Source of the DNA: Buttiauxella izardii
Lineage (GTDB): Bacteria; Pseudomonadota; Gammaproteobacteria; Enterobacterales; Enterobacteriaceae
DNA length: 64,000 nucleotides
Assembly: GCF_003601925.1 (NCBI RefSeq)
Contig: NZ_QZWH01000004.1
Location: forward strand, 62,001-126,000
Direction of reading: 5' to 3'
Part shown: one piece after another, positions 29,957-42,700 of the stretch
Layout of the letters: each line of letters opens with the position of its first letter
Position numbering within the stretch: the first letter of the stretch is position 1
Translations under genes and position numbers: made by a program
The notes under the pieces: generated by a model
Seen by the model: only the letters and a program-made list of their open reading frames with translations
The model's database searches: none
What the model was told of the DNA's origin: nothing

Positions 29957-31288
29957 GTGGTGAAGGAACGTAGAACCGAACTGGTACAGGGATTCCGCCA
30001 TTCTGTCCCCTATATAAATGCCCATCGGGGAAAAACCTTTGTCATTATGCTGGGCGGCGAAGCCATCGAACACGAGAACTTTTCCAGCATCGTTAACGAT
30101 ATTGGGCTGCTGCACAGTCTGGGCATCCGTCTGGTGGTGGTCTACGGTGCACGCCCACAAATTGATGCCAATCTGGCGTCGCATAATCACGAACCTATCT
30201 ACCATAAACACACGCGCGTCACCGATGCCAAAACCCTGGAGCTGGTAAAACAAGCCGCCGGTTTATTGCAGTTGGATATCACCGCGCGTTTGTCCATGAG
30301 CCTCGGCAACACGCCGTTGCAGGGCGCGCACATTAACGTTGTCAGCGGTAATTTTATTATTGCTCAACCACTTGGCGTGGATGATGGCGTGGATTATTGC
30401 CACAGCGGGCGCGTGCGTCGTATCGACGAAGAAGCGATTCATCGCCAGTTAGATAACGGTGCCATTGTGTTAATGGGGCCGGTGGCGGTTTCTGTGACAG
30501 GCGAAAGCTTCAATCTCACTTCTGAGGAAATTGCCACACAGTTGGCGGTCAAACTTAAAGCCGAGAAAATGATCGGTTTCTGCTCTTCTCAGGGCGTCAT
30601 CGATGACAACGGCAATATCGTTTCTGAGCTGTTCCCGAACGATGCACAAAAACGCATTGAGGAACTGGAAGAAGTCGGTGATTACCATTCTGGCACCGTG
30701 CGTTTCTTACGCGGCGCGGTGAAAGCCTGCCGCAGCGGTGTGCGTCGTAGCCATTTAATTAGCTATCAAGAAGATGGTGCGCTGTTGCAGGAATTGTTCT
30801 CGCGCGACGGTATCGGCACACAAATCGTGATGGAGAGTGCGGAGCAGATTCGCCGCGCCACAATCAACGATATTGGAGGCATTCTCGAGCTGATTCGCCC
30901 GCTCGAACAACAAGGCATTTTAGTGCGTCGTTCGCGTGAACAACTGGAAATGGAAATCGACAAGTTCACCATTATTCAGCGCGATAACCTGACCATCGCT
31001 TGTGCGGCGCTCTATCCGTTCCAGGAAGAAGGGATTGGCGAAATGGCCTGCGTCGCGGTTCACCCGGATTATCGCAGTTCATCGCGCGGTGAAGTTCTGC
31101 TGCAACGCATTGCCACGCAAGCGCGGCAAATGGGCTTGAGCAAATTGTTCGTGCTCACCACCCGCAGCATTCACTGGTTCCAGGAACGCGGCTTTATGCC
31201 GGTGGATGTTGAGCTGCTGCCGGAAAGCAAAAAAGAGATGTACAACTATCAGCGCCGTTCAAAAGTGCTGATGGCAGATTTAGCGTAA
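29957..31288 (+). CDS. argA: ArgA, N-acetylglutamate synthase
   Basis: 443-residue enzyme (same as E. coli) that acetylates glutamate with acetyl-CoA as the first, arginine-inhibited step of arginine synthesis. An amino-acid-kinase-like domain (about 1-290; [24 protein letters not shown]) is joined to a GNAT acetyltransferase domain (about 295-443; [18 protein letters not shown]). The start is GTG 29957. ARG boxes directly upstream indicate ArgR repression. Confidence 0.96.
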   Translation: MVKERRTELVQGFRHSVPYINAHRGKTFVIMLGGEAIEHENFSSIVNDIGLLHSLGIRLVVVYGARPQIDANLASHNHEPIYHKHTRVTDAKTLELVKQAAGLLQLDITARLSMSLGNTPLQGAHINVVSGNFIIAQPLGVDDGVDYCHSGRVRRIDEEAIHRQLDNGAIVLMGPVAVSVTGESFNLTSEEIATQLAVKLKAEKMIGFCSSQGVIDDNGNIVSELFPNDAQKRIEELEEVGDYHSGTVRFLRGAVKACRSGVRRSHLISYQEDGALLQELFSRDGIGTQIVMESAEQIRRATINDIGGILELIRPLEQQGILVRRSREQLEMEIDKFTIIQRDNLTIACAALYPFQEEGIGEMACVAVHPDYRSSSRGEVLLQRIATQARQMGLSKLFVLTTRSIHWFQERGFMPVDVELLPESKKEMYNYQRRSKVLMADLA

Positions 31289-31293
31289 TCAAA

Positions 31294-31315
31294 AGCTAGC
31301 CCTACGGGGCTAGCT
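31294..31315 (-). terminator. Hairpin at the argA-recD convergence
   Basis: AGCTAGCCC / GGGCTAGCT 9-bp stem with a 4-nt loop. It overlaps the recD stop; on the minus strand it is followed by TTTT, so it most likely ends the recBD transcript. Confidence 0.65.
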
Positions 31316-33145
31316 AAAACTCTCCATTAATCCGCTACGTCGTTCTGTTTTCGTCACAATCGCTTTTTCAAATACCCGATCATCGACATAAAGCGACAGC
31401 TTATTACGAGCGCGAGTGATCGCCGTATACACCAGTTCGCGTGTCACCACGGCGGTGTATTGATTGGGCAAAACCAGCGCCGCATGTTCAAACTCCGAAC
31501 CCTGCGATTTATGCACCGTCATGGCGTAAGCCGTGTCGTGGCCCGGTAAACGGCTGGGCTGCACGGATTTAATCGTGCCATCCGGCATCGGGAACCAGAC
31601 GCGCAGCCCCTCGCCTTTATCGAGCGCGATACCAATATCGCCGTTGAATAAACCCAACGAACTGTCGTTGCGGGAAATCATAATCGGCCTGCCGTTATAC
31701 CAACGCGATGTCGCCTGGTTTGGCCGCTCAATCAGCCGTTTTTGGATCAAAGCCTGCTCGATGCGAGAATTCAGACCGCTGACCCCAAACGGTCCATCAC
31801 GCAATGCGCACAGCATTTGATAACATCCAAATGCTTCCAGAGTGGCGGCGGGTTCTGCCTGCTGGTGAATTAACTCCAGATACGGTCGATAACCTTCCAC
31901 CGCATCGGCAATCATCAACGCGTAATCTTCTGTCTCACGTAGCGGCTGTTTGGTGATATCGCTAAAACCTTCGCTGAACACGGATTTTGCCCGCTTAACA
32001 TCGCTGGCGTTGACTGCATACGCCAGTTGCCCGATGCCAGAATGAGCGTCAAAACGGTAACTTTTTTGCAGCAGGCAAAGCCCGTCACGCAACGAGCTCG
32101 CCTGGTTGCTTTCCCCGGCAGGAAGGGCATAACCGGTTAGCTGACTTAATTCTGTTGCCCGTTCAGCGGAGTAGCCGCAAGTGACATAGTGGCAAATATC
32201 CCCGAGCACCGCCCCCGCTTCCACCGATGCCAGTTGATCGCGATCGCCCAGAAAGATCACCCTCGCCTGTGGCGGGAGCGCATTGATCAACTTCGCCATC
32301 ATCGGCAAATCCACCATTGAGGCTTCGTCCACCACCAGCACGTCAAGATGCAAAGGATTCCCGGCGTGATAGCGCAGGCGCTGGCTGTTGGGTTGTGCCC
32401 CCAACAGACGGTGCAACGTGCAGGCATCGTTAGGCAATGACGCTTTTTGCGCATCATCCAGCGGCAAACGACGCAATGCCGAGCCTAATGATTCCGTTAA
32501 TCGTGCAGCGGCTTTGCCGGTCGGGGCTGCCAATTGAATACGCAAAGGTTTTGCATCATTTAGCTGAACCAGCGCCGCCAGTAATTTCGCCACGGTGGTG
32601 GTTTTGCCCGTTCCCGGCCCGCCAGAAATCACCGATATACGGCGCGTCAGCGCTACGGCAGCGGCGACTTTTTGCCAGTCAGTCTCGGCCATCGGCTCAA
32701 AAAGCTGATTGAGCACGCTGGTCACCTGCGCTTCATTAAGCGCAATGGCACAGTTTTCCTGAACAAAAAACTGCGCGATAGACTGTTCGTTTTGCCACAT
32801 CCGGTTGAGGTATAAACGTTCGCCAATCAGCTTGAGCGGCGTCGCGCCGTCATATTCACTCACCGCAGGTGAAGCAAGTAGCGCTTCGCGCCAGCCGCTT
32901 TTCAGGTCGACCAGAGCAAAGAGTTGCGCGGCAAAATCTGGCTGGCGTCCGGCAAAACAGAACTCTGGCGCTAACCGTGAAAGCGGAATGCAGACATGCC
33001 CTTCACCCGCATCGTGGCTGACCAACGCCGCAGCCAGCATCACCGCGGGCTGCTCGTCACTGGCGATCATCATGGCAAACTGCGCATCCAACGCTCGCAA
33101 TAATTTTTGCTCTACGGCCTGCTGTAACAACTCAGACATTTTCAT
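31310..33145 (-). CDS. recD: RecD, RecBCD 5'-3' helicase subunit
   Basis: 611-residue SF1B helicase of the RecBCD nuclease (E. coli 608 aa). Walker A GGPGTGKT is at 175-182, the DEASMVD Walker B follows, and motif VI-like [12 protein letters not shown] and VYTAITRA are near the C-terminus. Its start overlaps the recB stop by 4 nt (ATGA), so the two are translated as a coupled pair. Confidence 0.96.
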   Translation of the reverse strand: MKMSELLQQAVEQKLLRALDAQFAMMIASDEQPAVMLAAALVSHDAGEGHVCIPLSRLAPEFCFAGRQPDFAAQLFALVDLKSGWREALLASPAVSEYDGATPLKLIGERLYLNRMWQNEQSIAQFFVQENCAIALNEAQVTSVLNQLFEPMAETDWQKVAAAVALTRRISVISGGPGTGKTTTVAKLLAALVQLNDAKPLRIQLAAPTGKAAARLTESLGSALRRLPLDDAQKASLPNDACTLHRLLGAQPNSQRLRYHAGNPLHLDVLVVDEASMVDLPMMAKLINALPPQARVIFLGDRDQLASVEAGAVLGDICHYVTCGYSAERATELSQLTGYALPAGESNQASSLRDGLCLLQKSYRFDAHSGIGQLAYAVNASDVKRAKSVFSEGFSDITKQPLRETEDYALMIADAVEGYRPYLELIHQQAEPAATLEAFGCYQMLCALRDGPFGVSGLNSRIEQALIQKRLIERPNQATSRWYNGRPIMISRNDSSLGLFNGDIGIALDKGEGLRVWFPMPDGTIKSVQPSRLPGHDTAYAMTVHKSQGSEFEHAALVLPNQYTAVVTRELVYTAITRARNKLSLYVDDRVFEKAIVTKTERRSGLMESFS

Positions 33146-36100
33146 GATGTGGCCTCGTCCGTTTGTGCCGCAAAGAGTGCGTCCATCTTCGCAATTAATT
33201 GTTCATCCGGGCGTGTTGCAAAAATCCCCTGCGTTGAGCCGTTGCTTTCAACACCCCGCAAGAAGAGATAGATAACGCCACCGAAGTGACTTTGGTAGTC
33301 ATAATCAGGAATGCGGTGGCGCAAATATCGGTGCAACGCCAGCGTATACAGTTGATATTGCAGGTCATAACGATGAGATTGCATCGCTGCCGCCATCGCT
33401 TCTTCGGTATAAGCGCTGCTGTCTTCGCCCAGCCAGTTAGATTTATAATCCAGCAGGTAATAGCACCCCTGCCAGCGGAACACCAGGTCGATAAACCCTT
33501 TCAACATGCCGCGCACTTGTTTGAAGTTTAATGGTGGGCAACCTTTTGATAAGGGGTCATATTCGCGCACCAGTTTGTCCAGATGCACAGCCTGCAAGTC
33601 ACTTTCAATCGGCAGATAGAACTCCATTTCAACCTGCCGGTCTTGCGCTCTTAGCTGGCTCAGCGACACGCCCGTTTCATTCAATGGAGCGTGTAAAACG
33701 GTGTGCAACCACTCGGTGACAATCGGCTGCCATTCTTCACCAAAACCTTGTGAAGTAAGTTGCTCAGCAATCCACGATTCATCAAGCGGCTGAGTAAAAT
33801 CAATGCCTTCAAACAGGCTATGCAAAAACGTGCCTGGCCCTGCCCCACGCGGGAAGGTGTGCGGAGTAAGTAATGGCTCACTTTTCACAGGTGCAACACC
33901 TGCGGCATCCACATCAAGGCGCGGCAATAAATCCAAAGCCTGGCTGCTGCCATGCTGCTGCAGGCCCGAATAACTGGTGACTCGCCAGTTATCAGCGACC
34001 TGACGTTTCATGATACGGGCGCTAAGTTCGGGCAGCGCCTCACTCACCGGCTGCCATGGGGTGTAATCATCAGATTTAGGTTCTTCGATGCTGATCGACT
34101 CGCTCGCCAGTTCCTGTAAACAGGTTTGCAGCCCAGCGGCATCTTTCGCTTCGCCTTTTTGCAGCAGGTAACCCAGCGCACCGAGATGCAAATCGCTGGC
34201 CCCTTTTTTGGCGCGATTCCCTTTAAACAACGGCGCGACACCGAGGCTGCAATGCCAGATGGAGCGCGTCAACGCGACATAAAGCAGGCGCAAATCTTCC
34301 GCCAGCCGCTCTTCTTCGGCCAGGCTTAAACTTTCTTCATCGTCGCTTAAATCCAGCAGCGGTGAAAACGTCGAACGGTCGTGATACAAGCCACTGTTTT
34401 GAGCACGATAGTTGGCGATAAATGGCAGACAAACCAGCGGATATTCAAGCCCTTTGGATTTGTGGATAGTGACTACCTGAACCAAATGGCGGTCGCTTTC
34501 AAGGCGCAATTGTTGGCTGTACGCGTTACTGTCAGGCTCCGCAACCTGCTGCGCCAACCAGCGTACTAACGCATGTTCACTGTCAGTTTGCGCGGCCTCT
34601 TCTTGCAGCAATTCGCTGATGTGCAAAATATCGGTCAGACGACGTTCACCGCCGGGCGTTGCCAGCAAGTTTTCCGCCACCTGTCGCCTTGCGATAAGCG
34701 CCCGCAGCATCGGCATCACGCCACGGCGCAGCCAAATTTGCCGGTACTCAGAAAACTCTTCAACCAGACGATCCCAGGCGTTTTCGTCATTATTCAACGC
34801 CTCAATCATTTGGGCATCCAGCCCCAACATGCTGGTAGCAACGGCACTGCGCAGCGCAGTCTCAATTTCTGGAGCCAATACCGCCTGCAAAATCCACAGA
34901 ATTTCACGCGCTTCCGGCGTGGCGAATACGGAGTCGCGGTTTGAAAGGTAGACCGAAGGGATATTCAGCGCACCCAGCGCTTCACGCACAATTGAAGCTT
35001 CACCACGGCTACGAACCAAAATGGTGATATCAGACGACTGCACCGGGCGCGATTCCTCACCTTTCCACAGCAACGCTTCGCCGCGCTGCCCGGCGCTGAG
35101 CCAGTCCCGAATTTGCTGCGCGCACTGCATCGCCATAGTTTGTTGGTAATCACTTACACCGCAGCCATCGCCGGATTGCGCCCAGAACGACATCGCCGCC
35201 TGGTTTTTCCCTTTAAGGGTAAAGCGCAAGCCGCTGTTCTTCGGTGCAGATTTCACCGCTAAAAACGGGATTTGCTGGAATAAAAATGGGTTATCTAACT
35301 GCTGGAAAAGCGTATTGACGCTGCTAATCATCGCGGGGGATGAGCGCCAGTTGGTGTCCAGCGTGTAGTGGGCACTGACCTCATGGCGAGCTTTCATGTA
35401 GGTAAAAATATCCGCGCCACGGAAGGCGTAAATCGCCTGTTTTGGGTCACCGATAAGTAGCAGTGCAGTATCAGGCTGATTGATATATAAGCGCCTGAAA
35501 ATACGATATTGCTGCGGATCGGTGTCCTGGAATTCATCAATCATCGCCGCCGGGAAACGGCCACGGATGGCGGCGGCCAGAGCATCACCACCCGGTTTAT
35601 GCAGCGCTTCATCGAGGCGAGTCAGCATATCGTCAAAGCCTAGTTCGCCACGGCGACGTTTTTCCTGCTGCACGGTGTAGCGGATTTCAGCCATCGCACG
35701 AGCAATGACCAAATCGCGAAGGGTCAGCGGCTCACCGAGTAAATCATTAATAGCTCTAAAAACAGGATGTTGCGGCGGCTGGCCTTCTTTGGTTTTCTCA
35801 TCGAGCATCGACTGAGAAAAGCGCTCAAGTTGGTCGGGCAATTTATAGGTTGTGGTTTCGGTCTGCGCCCAGGTGCCAACAATATTCAGCCAGTTCGGTA
35901 AGTTTTTGCTGCTATAGCTGCGGCGGTCAATCTTCGCAACACTCAGGATCTGCGCGATTTCATCCGCACTGGCACACCATTGTGCTTTCACATTTTCAAT
36001 GGATTCGATGATTTTCTGATGGCGCGCAAGCAACGTTTCGTCATCGGCTGGAGGCTGTTTCAAAATCGGTTGTTCACCTTGCAGCCAACTATTGATATCC

Positions 36101-36684
36101 CGGAGAAGTTCTTCCGGCCCGGCCCACTCTTCTACCATCACTTGAGCGACGGGTTTAGGCAGCGGATAACAATGGCGACGCCAGAAATCCGCACAAGCAT
36201 GGCGACGTAGCAGCGATTCATCTTCGATAAGTTGTTGTTCAAACAACATGCCCGATTCAAAGGCATTCAGGCTAAGCATGCGCTGGCAGAAACCGTGGAT
36301 GGTGAATATCGCCGCTTCGTCCATTTGCTGTTCTGCAAGACGCAAAACCTGGGCGGCCTGGTGAAGATCGGGGATTTCTGCCAATAAGCTCTGGAACAGG
36401 GGATTGTCAGTGCGATTGCGCACGCAGGCGATTCGTAGCTCATGGATATTGGCGCGAATACGGCCACGAAGCTCTTCTGTCGCCGCCTGTGTAAAGGTTA
36501 CGACCAGCAGCTCTTCGACAGAAAGCGGCCTGGGATGGGCGTTTTCCCCTCCCAGGCCTAACAGCAGACGCAAATACAGTGCCGCAATGGTAAAGGTCTT
36601 TCCGGTTCCCGCAGAGGCTTCAATCAGCCGCTCCCCCGTCAACGGTAGGTTTAGAGGATTAAGAGGCTGCGCGGTTCCGGTCAT
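33142..36684 (-). CDS. recB: RecB, RecBCD 3'-5' helicase and nuclease subunit
   Basis: 1180-residue SF1A helicase-nuclease (exactly the E. coli length) that processes double-strand DNA ends up to Chi. Walker A ASAGTGKT is at 23-30; further helicase motifs are [24 protein letters not shown] and [15 protein letters not shown]. The C-terminal nuclease domain has the metal-binding [10 protein letters not shown] motif near residue 1080. It lies between ptrA and recD. Confidence 0.97.
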   Translation of the reverse strand: MTGTAQPLNPLNLPLTGERLIEASAGTGKTFTIAALYLRLLLGLGGENAHPRPLSVEELLVVTFTQAATEELRGRIRANIHELRIACVRNRTDNPLFQSLLAEIPDLHQAAQVLRLAEQQMDEAAIFTIHGFCQRMLSLNAFESGMLFEQQLIEDESLLRRHACADFWRRHCYPLPKPVAQVMVEEWAGPEELLRDINSWLQGEQPILKQPPADDETLLARHQKIIESIENVKAQWCASADEIAQILSVAKIDRRSYSSKNLPNWLNIVGTWAQTETTTYKLPDQLERFSQSMLDEKTKEGQPPQHPVFRAINDLLGEPLTLRDLVIARAMAEIRYTVQQEKRRRGELGFDDMLTRLDEALHKPGGDALAAAIRGRFPAAMIDEFQDTDPQQYRIFRRLYINQPDTALLLIGDPKQAIYAFRGADIFTYMKARHEVSAHYTLDTNWRSSPAMISSVNTLFQQLDNPFLFQQIPFLAVKSAPKNSGLRFTLKGKNQAAMSFWAQSGDGCGVSDYQQTMAMQCAQQIRDWLSAGQRGEALLWKGEESRPVQSSDITILVRSRGEASIVREALGALNIPSVYLSNRDSVFATPEAREILWILQAVLAPEIETALRSAVATSMLGLDAQMIEALNNDENAWDRLVEEFSEYRQIWLRRGVMPMLRALIARRQVAENLLATPGGERRLTDILHISELLQEEAAQTDSEHALVRWLAQQVAEPDSNAYSQQLRLESDRHLVQVVTIHKSKGLEYPLVCLPFIANYRAQNSGLYHDRSTFSPLLDLSDDEESLSLAEEERLAEDLRLLYVALTRSIWHCSLGVAPLFKGNRAKKGASDLHLGALGYLLQKGEAKDAAGLQTCLQELASESISIEEPKSDDYTPWQPVSEALPELSARIMKRQVADNWRVTSYSGLQQHGSSQALDLLPRLDVDAAGVAPVKSEPLLTPHTFPRGAGPGTFLHSLFEGIDFTQPLDESWIAEQLTSQGFGEEWQPIVTEWLHTVLHAPLNETGVSLSQLRAQDRQVEMEFYLPIESDLQAVHLDKLVREYDPLSKGCPPLNFKQVRGMLKGFIDLVFRWQGCYYLLDYKSNWLGEDSSAYTEEAMAAAMQSHRYDLQYQLYTLALHRYLRHRIPDYDYQSHFGGVIYLFLRGVESNGSTQGIFATRPDEQLIAKMDALFAAQTDEATS

Positions 36685-36727
36685 TATTTACCCTTTGTCT
36701 TTCAAATTGCAGGTCTACCGGCTGCTA

Positions 36728-39613
36728 TCACTTCACCCCTATCAGCGGCAATGATTGTTGCAGAGCGCTGACCTCTTTCCAGGTTTTCCAACCCTTCGGA
36801 GCGGCATAATCTGCTTTACCATTGTGGCTGCCAGAAACTTGCGACAGTACGGCCATTCCTTGCTGTTCGATAACCGCCTGATGGAAGAAATCAGCCAGTT
36901 TTTGCGGAGTCAGTTTTTTAATTTCGGCGACTACTTTATCACGCGAATCAAAGTCCATGTTTCCACGATCGAAATCTTTGCTCAGTTGCGAAGCTTCCTG
37001 AGATAACGTCTGAGGTGCCTGCATAATTTCGCTGATCATGCCCTGCTGCATTTGCGCAAAATCCTCGGCACTCATACTACGCAGCTTCTTCTCAGCCGTT
37101 GGGTAAAACGCCTTGAATCGTTCATACAAATAGGCGGGTTGTTTGTCATTACTTTGCAGCAAGAAACCAATGCCCCATTGGCGACCAACGGACATCGGGA
37201 AAGCAAACACCGCGTACCCTAACTGCTCCTGAGTCCGCAGTTGGTTGTAGAACCACGGTTGAATAATTTGCCCCAACATTGAACTGTAAGCGGTGCTCAC
37301 GGTTTCATCGAACCCTTTCGGCACGTAGACTGCGGCTAATGCGGAATCCGTGCTGCTGCCGGTTTTCTCAAACATGGCCAGATGTTGTTTATCCACCAGC
37401 ACGTCTTTATTGCGGCACCATTCATTACCTTTAGTACCCAGCAAACTTTGTACCCCATGCGCAAGGTCTGTAGCCTGCTCAGGGGACATATTGCCCAGCA
37501 CTAAAAACTCAGGTTTTGCGTTGGTTTTTAAAACCTCACGGTAATCGAGCACGTCTTTTAACGTCAGTGCAGGTAACAATGCGCGGCGAGTTTCACGTTG
37601 GAAATACGGCACTTGCGACACCATTTGCACTGGCATAATCGCCTGATCGTAAGCTTTGCCTTTGTCTGCCGAGTCCATCATCTGGGCATACCACGATTTC
37701 GCTTGATCCAACTGTTCTTGCGTTGGCGTGTAAGAGAAATAGCCCTTTAACAGCGCTTCGAAAAGTTGCGGTAAACGCTGGGTGTAACCGTTGGCATTGA
37801 CCATCAAACCGCTGTTCGCATTGGTCGAGAAACCAATCCCGCCGATAGACGCCTGGTTACTTAATTCATCCAGCGCAATTCCTGCCAGATAATCATTCAG
37901 CGCAAAAAGCACCTGATTTTTCGCGCTGTCCATTGCCTGTGGGTTACGCAGCACCATGGTGACGTCAGCTTTAGGCTCGCTGGCGAAATAGTGGCTTGGC
38001 ATATACAACACGCGCAAACCGGGTTCTTTAACCAACAGTTCAGGATGGGTGTATGTTTTGCCCGGTTTAACCAACGTAAAATCGTCAGGAATGTACGGAT
38101 TTAATTGTGGCAATTCCAGCTTGATAGCCGCTGCTTTTTGCTGCCAGGTGTCAAAGACTTGTGGCGTGATTTTGTCGACCTGATAAGGGGCTTCGACAAA
38201 ATAAGCCGTCTTGTTGTGTGGCTCTTTCGGGCTGATATACCAGACGCGAGCGTTTTGCGGCGTCATCATATCCAGGCGAGATTTAATCGCTGCGGGATCG
38301 TATTGATCCGCGATATTAACCGCATCCAGCGTATGTTCGACTGGCACACGCAACATAGTGTCTGCCAGCCATTCGACGTAATCCATATCGCGTGTAATTG
38401 ACGGGTAACGGAAATCGAGATCCAGAACATGGGCAAGCTCATCGAAATAGCTTTTATCCACGCCATTTTCACGAAGCTTATTTAAGTAGCTGAAGATAGC
38501 CGCGACCACTTCATCACGCTGCGCCAGGCCTTTATCGGTTAACGAAACAGAAATAGCAAACACACCGCTATTACCGTTCACTAATGGATCGGAATCGGCG
38601 CGAATGCTGTCTGCAAGCCCTTGTTTTTGCAGCCAGTCGGAAAGCGTATTGTTACTGCGATTACCAATTAAGTAGCCAATTAACTCATCGGTTTTACTGC
38701 GGAATTTATCGCTATTGTTATCGATGCGGAATTCAACACGCACCACTTTGCGCGGCAATGCGGGCACGTAGTGAATCACGATACCTTTTTGCGCATCGGT
38801 CACGACCGGAACATCAATCACCGGGCGTTCAATATTTTTGTTTGGCACCCGACCGTAAGTTTCTACCGCAATTTTTGCCAGCTCAGGCAATGGCTTATTG
38901 CTATAGATGACCGCTTTCATCAGGTTTGAAGAATAGTATTTGTCGCGAAAAGCCACCAGCGCATCCAGCAGTTTACTGCCCGGTTTATCGCGCAATGTTT
39001 CCAGATTGCCACCAGAAAAACGCGAGCCGGGGTGGGCTGGGTTGATGGTTTCTGCACTGACTTGCGCCATACGCATACCATCACGGGCACGCGCCAGCGT
39101 CAGTTCTGCGTTTACCGCATTACGTTCACGTTCAGCGTACTCTGGAGCGAGGTTCGGCTCAGCGATAGCATCAGACAAACGGTCAACCGCCCCTTCCAGC
39201 GCATCGTTTTCCACTTCGAGGTAATACGCGGTGCGGTAAGTCGCGGTGCTGGCGTTGTGGCTGCCACCGTGCTTTTTGAGAAACTCCGACAGGCTATCCG
39301 GCTCTGGATACTTCTTTGAGCCCATCAGCGTCATATGTTCAAGGTAGTGAGCAAGGCCGAGATGGTCGTCAGGATCTTCTAACGATCCCACAGGAACGAC
39401 CAATGCAGACAATGACTTAACCGCTTGCGGATCAGAAACCAGCAAAACTGTCATACCGTTATCAAGACGCACAGCCTGGTATTGACGGTTGTCTTTTTCA
39501 CTTTTATGGATGGTTTCCTGGATAGGTTGCCAACCGGTGTCTGCCTGACTTAATGGTGCCCAAAGAGCGACTAACAAGAAAAGCGGTTTTAACCAAGTGC
39601 TGCATTTAGGCAT
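36728..39613 (-). CDS. ptrA: PtrA, protease III (pitrilysin)
   Basis: 961-residue periplasmic M16 zinc protease that degrades small peptides (E. coli 962 aa). A signal peptide (MPKCSTWLKPLFLLVALWAP, ending LSQA) is present. The inverted zinc motif HYLEH is about residue 88, with the downstream Glu in the ERNAVNAELTLA stretch. It is embedded between recC and recB, as in E. coli, although its function is unrelated to recombination. Confidence 0.96.
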   Translation of the reverse strand: MPKCSTWLKPLFLLVALWAPLSQADTGWQPIQETIHKSEKDNRQYQAVRLDNGMTVLLVSDPQAVKSLSALVVPVGSLEDPDDHLGLAHYLEHMTLMGSKKYPEPDSLSEFLKKHGGSHNASTATYRTAYYLEVENDALEGAVDRLSDAIAEPNLAPEYAERERNAVNAELTLARARDGMRMAQVSAETINPAHPGSRFSGGNLETLRDKPGSKLLDALVAFRDKYYSSNLMKAVIYSNKPLPELAKIAVETYGRVPNKNIERPVIDVPVVTDAQKGIVIHYVPALPRKVVRVEFRIDNNSDKFRSKTDELIGYLIGNRSNNTLSDWLQKQGLADSIRADSDPLVNGNSGVFAISVSLTDKGLAQRDEVVAAIFSYLNKLRENGVDKSYFDELAHVLDLDFRYPSITRDMDYVEWLADTMLRVPVEHTLDAVNIADQYDPAAIKSRLDMMTPQNARVWYISPKEPHNKTAYFVEAPYQVDKITPQVFDTWQQKAAAIKLELPQLNPYIPDDFTLVKPGKTYTHPELLVKEPGLRVLYMPSHYFASEPKADVTMVLRNPQAMDSAKNQVLFALNDYLAGIALDELSNQASIGGIGFSTNANSGLMVNANGYTQRLPQLFEALLKGYFSYTPTQEQLDQAKSWYAQMMDSADKGKAYDQAIMPVQMVSQVPYFQRETRRALLPALTLKDVLDYREVLKTNAKPEFLVLGNMSPEQATDLAHGVQSLLGTKGNEWCRNKDVLVDKQHLAMFEKTGSSTDSALAAVYVPKGFDETVSTAYSSMLGQIIQPWFYNQLRTQEQLGYAVFAFPMSVGRQWGIGFLLQSNDKQPAYLYERFKAFYPTAEKKLRSMSAEDFAQMQQGMISEIMQAPQTLSQEASQLSKDFDRGNMDFDSRDKVVAEIKKLTPQKLADFFHQAVIEQQGMAVLSQVSGSHNGKADYAAPKGWKTWKEVSALQQSLPLIGVK

Positions 39614-39757
39614 TAACGAACCTCATTCACTAACTTACTCATCATTAACAACTTTTAAAACAATCTTGAATTGTCGTTGTTTCTTTTTTCGCCAATCCTG
39701 AGCAAGTTGCGCATCATAGATGAACCTGCCGGATTGTGCAATTTTTATACGATTTTT

Positions 39758-42700
39758 TTAAGCTTTATTGAATCGAAACAGTGGCAGCAAATAGCGTTCA
39801 GCTTCGTGGATAATCGCATCATAGTAAGCGGGTTCCAGCGTACGATACAGGCGTTGCAGCCACATGTCGGCGCCTTCACCATCGACCCGTTGATTCCCTT
39901 CCCAGGCCGCCAACAGCTTACTTTTGGCTTTCTGCTGCGTTTGCTCATCCCATAAAATGGCATCATTCGCGGGTTCGTAACAGGCTTTTATCCACGCCCC
40001 TCCACTTATTGGTAGTAATAGCAAAGGCTGTACTAATCCTTTCCGATAACCTTCAATAAGTTGCTGGAGATAACTTTTTGCCTGCTCCACTTCCATTGAC
40101 GGGAATTTCCACTCGGTTGAGTCGCGCCCGTACAGACGGCTTTCCCCCTCGCCCCCCATCGCACACCAGACAACATGCTCAATCCACAGTTGTAAACCAT
40201 GCGCCGGATTAAGAATCGACGGCCGCCAGCGCAGCAAACCATCGGCCTGCACATCCGACAACCATCCTTCCAGACTTGTTCCATCGATTTGCAGCGACAC
40301 TTCCTGGCTGGTGCCATTTTGTCGCTCGGCTCGCACTTTTTGCGCCAGCTCTGCCATTTCTGTTAACTGGGTTTCCCATAAAATTTCACCGAATGCCCCA
40401 TACGGTAATACCCCTGCGGCCCGATAACGGCTGAATAGCAGCGGTGTATCCCCTTCCTGAACCAGAGTATTGAGTAATTCCTGGTTCATCTGGAAACGTT
40501 CGAGGCTATCTAAAGTGAAAGGTTCCGCATCTGGCAAATCGGTATCTTCAAGGCGAAAGTGAATCCCCAAACGCATCTGGAAGAACGCGCGCACAGGATG
40601 GCGCCAGAAACGTTGCAGTTGATCCAGGGTAATGACGTCATGCGTTTTATCTTCAAGCGGCTGAATAAATGGCGACTGCGGTTGCCCCTGCTCACTTGCG
40701 GCAGGTAGCCATTCGTTGGCATAGCTTTGAGCGGATGCGCCTGGCACAAAGTTGCCCGCTTCAAATGGCGTGCGATGATGCAGTTGCACCAGATGCTTTT
40801 TCACGCGCTCGCTGCTTTCATCACAGGTCAATCCCACATCATCCGGCAAGCAATGACTTTGCGCGATGTAATCCAGTAATTCATCTACCAACACCGAAGG
40901 ATATCGCTGGCTGTTGTCCTGGATGGAACGCCCGATATAGCTGATATAAAAGCGCGCTTGCGCTGAATTGAGAGCTTCGAGGAACAAGTAGCGGTCGTCA
41001 TCTCGACGGCTTCGGTCGCCGCGCTGAGGCTTCTGGCTCATAAGGTCAAACCCGAGCGGAGCCAGCGTGCGTGGATAAATGCCATCATTCATGCCAAGCA
41101 AACAAACCACTTTGAACGGGATAGAACGCATTGGCATCAGGGTGCAGAAATTGATCGGCCCGGCCAGGAAGCGCTGGCTGATGCGTTCCTGGTCGAGGCG
41201 TTGCGCCAGTTCATCTCGCAATAACGTCAGAGACACGTTTTCCTGATAATGCGACTCAAGGCCGTATTTAATAATTTCTTGCCACTGCTGCTCAATCAGC
41301 GCCAGAGCGGCCTCGGTTTCGGTATCAGGCAGGAAGAAACTGGCTAACATGTCGCGGCAAACAGAAGTCCATTCTGCCAGCGGGCGCGCGACGGTGAGTT
41401 CATGCCGCCACTTATTGAGCTGCATTAATAAATCGGCCAGTTGCCCAACCAATTCTGCAATTAAACCGTTTGATTCATCGTAAGGAAGAACAGACTGCCA
41501 TTCACCTGCGTGGCTGTCCATCGCATAACCTAACAGCATACGCGTTAAGCCAAAACGCCAGGTGTGTTGCCCGGTCGCCGGGAGATCCAGCTCACGGACA
41601 TTGTCGTCATCAATGCCCCAACGAATGCCCGATTCAGTGACCCACTGCCGCAAATAGCGCTGCCCTTCTTCATTGATTGAGAAGCGAGCAGCGAGCGCGG
41701 GAACTTCAAGAAGTGCCAGAACATCCTGCGCAGCAAAACGGCTATCAGGCAGCGAAAGCAATGAGATAAAAGCTTGCAGAGCCGGGTGCGCCTGCCTTGC
41801 CCGGCGGTCGGAAATAGCGAATGGCAACCGGCGTTCGCCCACCGCATTGCCAAATACCGCCTGGATAAACGGACTGTAACTTTCAATGTCTGCCACCATC
41901 ACGATGATATCGCGCGGCGTCAGCGTTGGGTCAGCTTCAAGCATCGCCAGCAATTGGTCGTGTAACACTTCAACTTCACGCTGAGGGCTGTGACACTGAT
42001 GGAAAGCGACTGAACGATCGTCAAGGGAGAGGATTCGTTTGCTGTGGCTATTTTCAAACTCTTCGAGAGTTAACCCTGTGACAGCGTTGTTTTGCAGCTC
42101 GAGTAAATCGTACTGCAAATTACGCAATAAACAGTCTGGCTCGATATCAACAAAAACGTCAATTTCTTCAAAGCGTTGCATCTCAGAAAGCATGAATGTG
42201 TAATCGCGACCTAATTTACCCCACGAGGCTAAAAGCGGATTGCCAATATCTTGCTCACCGTCCTGGTTAAACAATAAAGAAGCCGTGTCGCTATCTTTAA
42301 ATAATGGAAGAGTGACCCCCTCGCGCCCGTGGCTGCGACGGCGGCGGCTGATCAAACGCGCAAGGTAAGCTGGGTCTTTAATATCACCCCAGTAATAACG
42401 GCACGGATTGGTGAACAGCAAATGCACGTCAATATGCTTGCCTAGCGCTTGTAGTGCCTGAAGATAAACCGGCGGTAAAGCTGAAATGCCACAAATAAAG
42501 ACACGGGCAGGCAAACCTTGCGGGCATTCTTCACTTGATTCCAGAGCGTTAATAAAGCGTTGGTACAGATTTGCACGGTGCCATTCTGGTTGCCCAAGAT
42601 CTTGCGTATGGCGAACCAGTGCGGCCCACAGCGGAGCCTGCCACAACTGAGCTTCACCCACATTATCGACCAGTTCCCCCTTCTCCCACTGGCTTAACCA